Position numbers and translations under genes: made by a program. Shown piece by piece: positions 60,805 through 64,000 of a DNA stretch of 64,000 nt (position 1 is its first letter; each line of letters begins with the position of its first letter). Source of the stretch: Nitrospinaceae bacterium. Its GTDB lineage: Bacteria; Nitrospinota; Nitrospinia; Nitrospinales; JACRGP01. The stretch lies in assembly GCA_029261575.1 (NCBI GenBank), contig JAJDBD010000085.1, positions 1 through 64,000 of the forward strand, in the 5' to 3' direction. The notes under the pieces are model-generated. The model was not told where the DNA came from. It made no database searches and saw nothing but the letters and a program-made list of their open reading frames with translations.

Positions 60805-62568
60805 ATGTTTAACGACCTCGGCGCCTCGTCGCGCTCAAAAGAATCCCTCGCCGTTTTATTCTGGACGATATTTTGCCTGATGGCTTTCAGCTATCGCCTG
60901 GGCGAAATCCCCCCTTATCACACGGATGAAAGTTACTACATTGAATCGGTAAAGAGCATGGTCGCGTCCGGCGACTACGTCACTCCCGTTTACCACGAGA
61001 AAAAACGCTTTGCCAAACCCATATTGATTTACTGGGCGATGACGGTTCCTTACAAAATTTTTGGCTTCAGCCTGTCCGCGGCGCGCAGCGTTTCCGTGTT
61101 TTTTGGCGCCGCTTGCGTCTGGTTGGTTTACTACCTGTCCCGCCGACTGTTCGGTCCGGGCGCAGCCTGGTTCGCCGCCTTGATCCTTCCCGGTTTTTAT
61201 ATTCATGTCCTGGCGGCGCGCTGGGCCACAACCGACATGGCGATGAATTTTTTTATTCTGCTGGCGATCTACTTTTTCGTTCGCGGATTTCAGGAGGAAA
61301 GTGAAAGGCCCTGGTGTTACGGCCTTTTCTATTTTTCTATGGGGCTTGGCTTTCTAACCAAGGGTCCCCCCGCCCTTCTAATCCCCTGCCTGGCCCTATT
61401 GGTCGCCGGGTTACTGACCCGAGAAAAAATCTCGATAAATGGCTTGCGGCCCTGGAGCGGCGCGGCCATTGTCCTCGCCGTCAACCTGCCCTGGTTCGCC
61501 GCCATGTTCGTTTTGAACGGCGAGGAGTATCGCGCCCATCTCTGGGGCGCGGAAGTGCGGGACCGTCTGATGAACAACGCGGAGATTGGGTTTTATTATG
61601 TGTGGGTGAGCATCCGCTATTACCTGCCCTGGTCCCTGTTTTTCATCTCAGCGCTAGGGGTATATTTGGGACTCATAAAAACCGGTTCGCCGGGAGCCGT
61701 AGAATTGAAAACAGGCGTTTGGGACCGGGTGAAAAATCATTTCCAGAATTTGCGCGAAAAAGAAAATTTTCCGCTTTTATTCTGCATTTCCTGGTTTGTA
61801 TCCTGCTTGATTCTGTTCACGCTGTTACGGATTCAGCACAGCCGATACATGTTGCCTGCCTCCCCGGCCATGGCCATGATCATTGCCTGTTTCCTGGATC
61901 AACGACTGCGTTACGAAAACTTCCATAAATGGTGGATCAAAATTCCGTTTTACCTTTCCGTCGTCCTGTACTTTTTGGCCGGAGTGGGAATTGCCGTTGG
62001 ACTTTTCCTCTACAGTTCCATTTCCCCGCCTCCATTGCGCATGGAGTTGTTGCCCGGAGTTTTAATTTTAAGCGCGGGGTCGTGCATTTTATTTTATATA
62101 AGAAAACAGGGCCGCCTCATGGTGGCGGGTCTGGCCGTAACCCAACTGGTTTTTCTGTCGGGCTTGAGCGGGGACCTCGTCCCTCACTTCAATCAATATC
62201 CTATGAAAAATATTGCTCGGGAAATTCTTAAAGTCGGCAAACAGGACGAACCCGTGGCCTTGTTCCGGCTCGATAATTACCGCGCCAAACTGGAAGTTTT
62301 AACCGCGCACGCAACTTACCAGGTCAACGACCCGGATCAATTACGGAGCTTCGCATCTTCCGGTAAAAGAGTTTTTTTGGTCATGAGAGAAACCGATTGG
62401 AAGGACCGGTTCCAGCAGGAGAGGTGGGTTCTTGCGAAAAAAGAAGATTTGTGGGAAAAAATTCGCTGGAACGCAAAAACCTTGCAAGCGATCCAACAAA
62501 ACGGGTTGGCCAAAACTCTGAAAAAATACAGGGAGGACGCCGTTTTGTTAACCGGCGGCGGGTTTTGA
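60805..62568 (+). CDS. ArnT/PMT-type (GT83) glycosyltransferase
   Basis: Integral membrane transferase of 587 residues using a polyprenyl-phosphate sugar donor. The first periplasmic loop motif PYHTDESYYIESVKSMVASG contains the catalytic Asp-Glu, then RFAKPILIYWAMTVPYK; about 12 membrane helices in the first 460 residues, then a soluble C-terminal part. The acceptor is unknown (lipid A or protein). An AGGAGG lies 37 bases before the ATG, too far to serve as its ribosome site, with a GGACG/CGTCC hairpin between. Confidence 0.88.
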   Translation: MFNDLGASSRSKESLAVLFWTIFCLMAFSYRLGEIPPYHTDESYYIESVKSMVASGDYVTPVYHEKKRFAKPILIYWAMTVPYKIFGFSLSAARSVSVFFGAACVWLVYYLSRRLFGPGAAWFAALILPGFYIHVLAARWATTDMAMNFFILLAIYFFVRGFQEESERPWCYGLFYFSMGLGFLTKGPPALLIPCLALLVAGLLTREKISINGLRPWSGAAIVLAVNLPWFAAMFVLNGEEYRAHLWGAEVRDRLMNNAEIGFYYVWVSIRYYLPWSLFFISALGVYLGLIKTGSPGAVELKTGVWDRVKNHFQNLREKENFPLLFCISWFVSCLILFTLLRIQHSRYMLPASPAMAMIIACFLDQRLRYENFHKWWIKIPFYLSVVLYFLAGVGIAVGLFLYSSISPPPLRMELLPGVLILSAGSCILFYIRKQGRLMVAGLAVTQLVFLSGLSGDLVPHFNQYPMKNIAREILKVGKQDEPVALFRLDNYRAKLEVLTAHATYQVNDPDQLRSFASSGKRVFLVMRETDWKDRFQQERWVLAKKEDLWEKIRWNAKTLQAIQQNGLAKTLKKYREDAVLLTGGGF

Positions 62569-63507
62569 AGAAGAATCCGCAGAGGAACCGGCGGCCCCTT
62601 CCGCCTCTATAGATCGAGCGCAACGAAAACCGATATAATTATAAACTTCGTTGACGACGCCGCCGAACAAGGTGATTTTTGTGTAGACCCGGTTCTTGGG
62701 ATTCAACCAGGTGCGATTGGAACTTCTCAAGGCCCCTGCGGAAGAATTGAACGAACCGCCGCGAATGACCTTGTTCTCCCCCTTTTCCGGTCCAGCAGGA
62801 TTGTCGCGGTTCCAGGCGGAATAGTACGGCGTGTACCAGTCTTCCACCCATTCCCAAACATTGCCCGACATGTCGTACAGGCCATAACGGTTGGGCGTTT
62901 TTTGTCCTACGGGGTGAGTTTTCCTCTCCGCATTGTCCTCAAACCAGGCAAACCGGTCGTCCATCAAGTTTCCCCAATAGTATCGGGTTTCGGACCCGGC
63001 GCGCGCCGCGTATTCCCATTCCGCTTCGGTGGGCAAGCGGCATCGGCTCTCCGTTTTGGAGATGAATTCTTTAATATCAAAATAATTCACCTGCTCCACC
63101 GGAGAGTCGGGTCCGACAAATTTGGCAGGATTGTATTCCATTATTTTTTCCCAACGGGACTGGATGACTTCATACTTATCCAGATAAAAATCCTTAACGC
63201 AAACCTCGTGCTCCGGCTGTTCATCCACCTGCGCGTTATCATTGCCCATAAAGAAACAACCGCCCTTGATGAAGACCATCCCCTCCGGAGCCTGATCCGC
63301 TATTTTTTGATCTGCCTCGGACAAATGGATGGGTTCCGGGATCGCCGAAGCCTTTTGGTCTGACAAGTCGGGAGGCGATAGATCCTGTTTTTGAGGCACC
63401 AGGGGAGAGGACTCGACTGGCTTTTCCGCTTGACGGTCCTCGCTCTGCGAGCAACCCGTGAAAAAAACCAGCAAAACCCCAAAAATTAAACGGCTAAGAA
63501 AGTTCAT
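62548..63507 (-). CDS. SUMF1-domain lipoprotein
   Basis: 319 residues. The lipobox LLVFFTGCSQSE predicts lipidation at Cys19, then a Pro/Ser-rich linker (to about 65) and a full SUMF1 domain: EGMVFIKGGCFFMGNDN, EVCVKDFYLDKYEVIQ, RLPTEAEWEYAARAGSE, GLYDMSGNVWEWVEDWY, VIRGGSFNSSAGALRSSNR and YIGFRCARS. Closely related to the SUMF1 protein at 8263, including the two extra Cys. Converges with the GT83 gene with a 21-base overlap. Confidence 0.93.
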   Translation of the reverse strand: MNFLSRLIFGVLLVFFTGCSQSEDRQAEKPVESSPLVPQKQDLSPPDLSDQKASAIPEPIHLSEADQKIADQAPEGMVFIKGGCFFMGNDNAQVDEQPEHEVCVKDFYLDKYEVIQSRWEKIMEYNPAKFVGPDSPVEQVNYFDIKEFISKTESRCRLPTEAEWEYAARAGSETRYYWGNLMDDRFAWFEDNAERKTHPVGQKTPNRYGLYDMSGNVWEWVEDWYTPYYSAWNRDNPAGPEKGENKVIRGGSFNSSAGALRSSNRTWLNPKNRVYTKITLFGGVVNEVYNYIGFRCARSIEAEGAAGSSADSSSKPAAG

Positions 63508-63629
63508 TGTATAAACCTAAAATAAAAGGAAGAAATCATAACACTCCCTCAAACTTTTACCAAAATTTTATTTTTTTTGCGGAGACATAGGGTAATTTAA
63601 CATAGGAAATATTAAAACTATTCTTTTTC

Positions 63630-63668
63630 AACGCTTTAGGTTTTAGCCGCGGACGCCGATAAAGCGTT
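63630..63668. other. Inverted repeat upstream of the TPR-like lipoprotein gene
   Basis: AACGCTTTA and its exact complement TAAAGCGTT, nine bases each, separated by 21 bases, ending 40 bases before the ATG at 63709. It could be an operator, or chance. Confidence 0.35.
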
Positions 63669-63708
63669 ATCAAAAGCCTTGAATTCTTACTTCCAGGAAA
63701 TGGAGTCC

Positions 63709-64000
63709 ATGAGACGGTTTTTAATTACCTTACTACTTTTTTTGTTTAGCTTTGGTCTGGTTTCATGCCAGTCCGGTCCCCTGCCCTTCAAACCGGATTC
63801 GGAAATGAAAAGCCAAAAGTCCCTGGTTCTCATGGACAAGCTCAAGGATAAACCTTCCAGTCCCATACGCCTATACGGCGATCTGGATTTCGCGAAATTC
63901 CAATTCGATTCTGGCAATTACAATACGGCGGAGTTTTTCCTGAAAAAGACTTTGTTGGACTATCCGGGAAATCTGGAAGCCACCCGCCTCCTTCCCTGGT
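63709..64000 (+). CDS. Lipoprotein with TPR-like repeat, 3' end outside the window
   Basis: 97 residues visible, cut by the window edge. The signal MRRFLITLLLFLFSFGLVSC ends in a lipobox with Cys20, then LPFKPDSEMKSQ; FAKFQFDSGNYNTAEFFLKKTLLDYPGN matches a TPR/sel1-like pair of helices, so it is likely an outer-membrane TPR lipoprotein. The ORF track missed it. ATG 63700 in the same frame is possible, but only 63709 leaves room for the GGAG ribosome site. Confidence 0.75.
   Translation, partial: MRRFLITLLLFLFSFGLVSCQSGPLPFKPDSEMKSQKSLVLMDKLKDKPSSPIRLYGDLDFAKFQFDSGNYNTAEFFLKKTLLDYPGNLEATRLLPW

Overview
The window is a dense chromosomal stretch from a Gram-negative, flagellated bacterium. It has lipoproteins, an outer-membrane-type MltD lytic transglycosylase, FliL/FliK/FlhB-like flagellar genes and a complete type II fatty-acid cluster. 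Gene content and protein style remind me of the Nitrospinota (Nitrospina-like) lineage. That is an impression from memory, not something the sequence proves. I see no rRNA, tRNA, CRISPR array, transposase or prophage gene, and no gene-free gap longer than about 300 bases; the largest is about 260 bases, after the HD-GYP gene.

Layout, left to right. 1-7182 (+) is a tightly overlapping pyrimidine/carbamoyl-phosphate operon: pyrB (cut by the window edge), pyrC, carA, an unknown coiled-coil gene, carB. 7186-10461 holds a secreted CsgG/FlgT-like protein (-), a SUMF1-domain protein, nth and an M14-like zinc hydrolase. 10458-18772 (-) holds an MltD-like transglycosylase, then a mixed run of cvpA, class IV aminotransferase, coaE, fliL, a small ORF, a FliK-like gene and an FlhB C-domain gene. 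18835-25263 (-) holds a Nudix hydrolase, a large helical protein ending in an HPr domain, an HNH nuclease, a GlcD-type FAD oxidase, a VOC protein, a 57-residue membrane ORF absent from the ORF track, and an SGNH/TPR protein. 25355-30967 holds a SHOCT protein, a MoxR-type AAA ATPase, a large protein that looks TraB/DUF5682-like at its N-terminus, and an unknown 621-residue helical protein on the other strand. 31067-35780 holds murJ, thrH, a zinc-ribbon/SH3 protein and carboxypeptidase Taq.

36005-39684 (+) is an iron-uptake pair: an FTR1 permease fused to a cytochrome c domain, then a PepSY-TM-like protein with Asp-box (BNR) repeats. A clear sigma70 promoter precedes the pair, with a good Fur box just downstream of the -10. 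The two proteins share a C-terminal cytoplasmic helical segment, which I regard as the most novel signal in the window. A Fur-family regulator is encoded at 60256.

39715-48545 is a mixture: KDPG-type aldolase, HMGL-like aldolase, EVE protein, an unknown exported protein, a FabI-like reductase, GAF-HD-GYP, mgtE, a lipoyl-like domain lacking the acceptor lysine, and an ABM protein. 48568-56536 (-) is yceD-rpmF-plsX-fabH-fabD-fabG-acpP-fabF-rnc plus a radical SAM gene. 56669-64000 holds xerD (-), fbp, hisS, a fur-like gene, an ArnT/PMT-type glycosyltransferase, a second SUMF1 lipoprotein (-) and the start of a TPR-like lipoprotein.

A repeat of about 75 bases sits 24-26 bases upstream of two unrelated plus-strand genes (the 607-residue protein and hisS). 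A shorter relative lies ahead of cvpA in the same gene-relative orientation.
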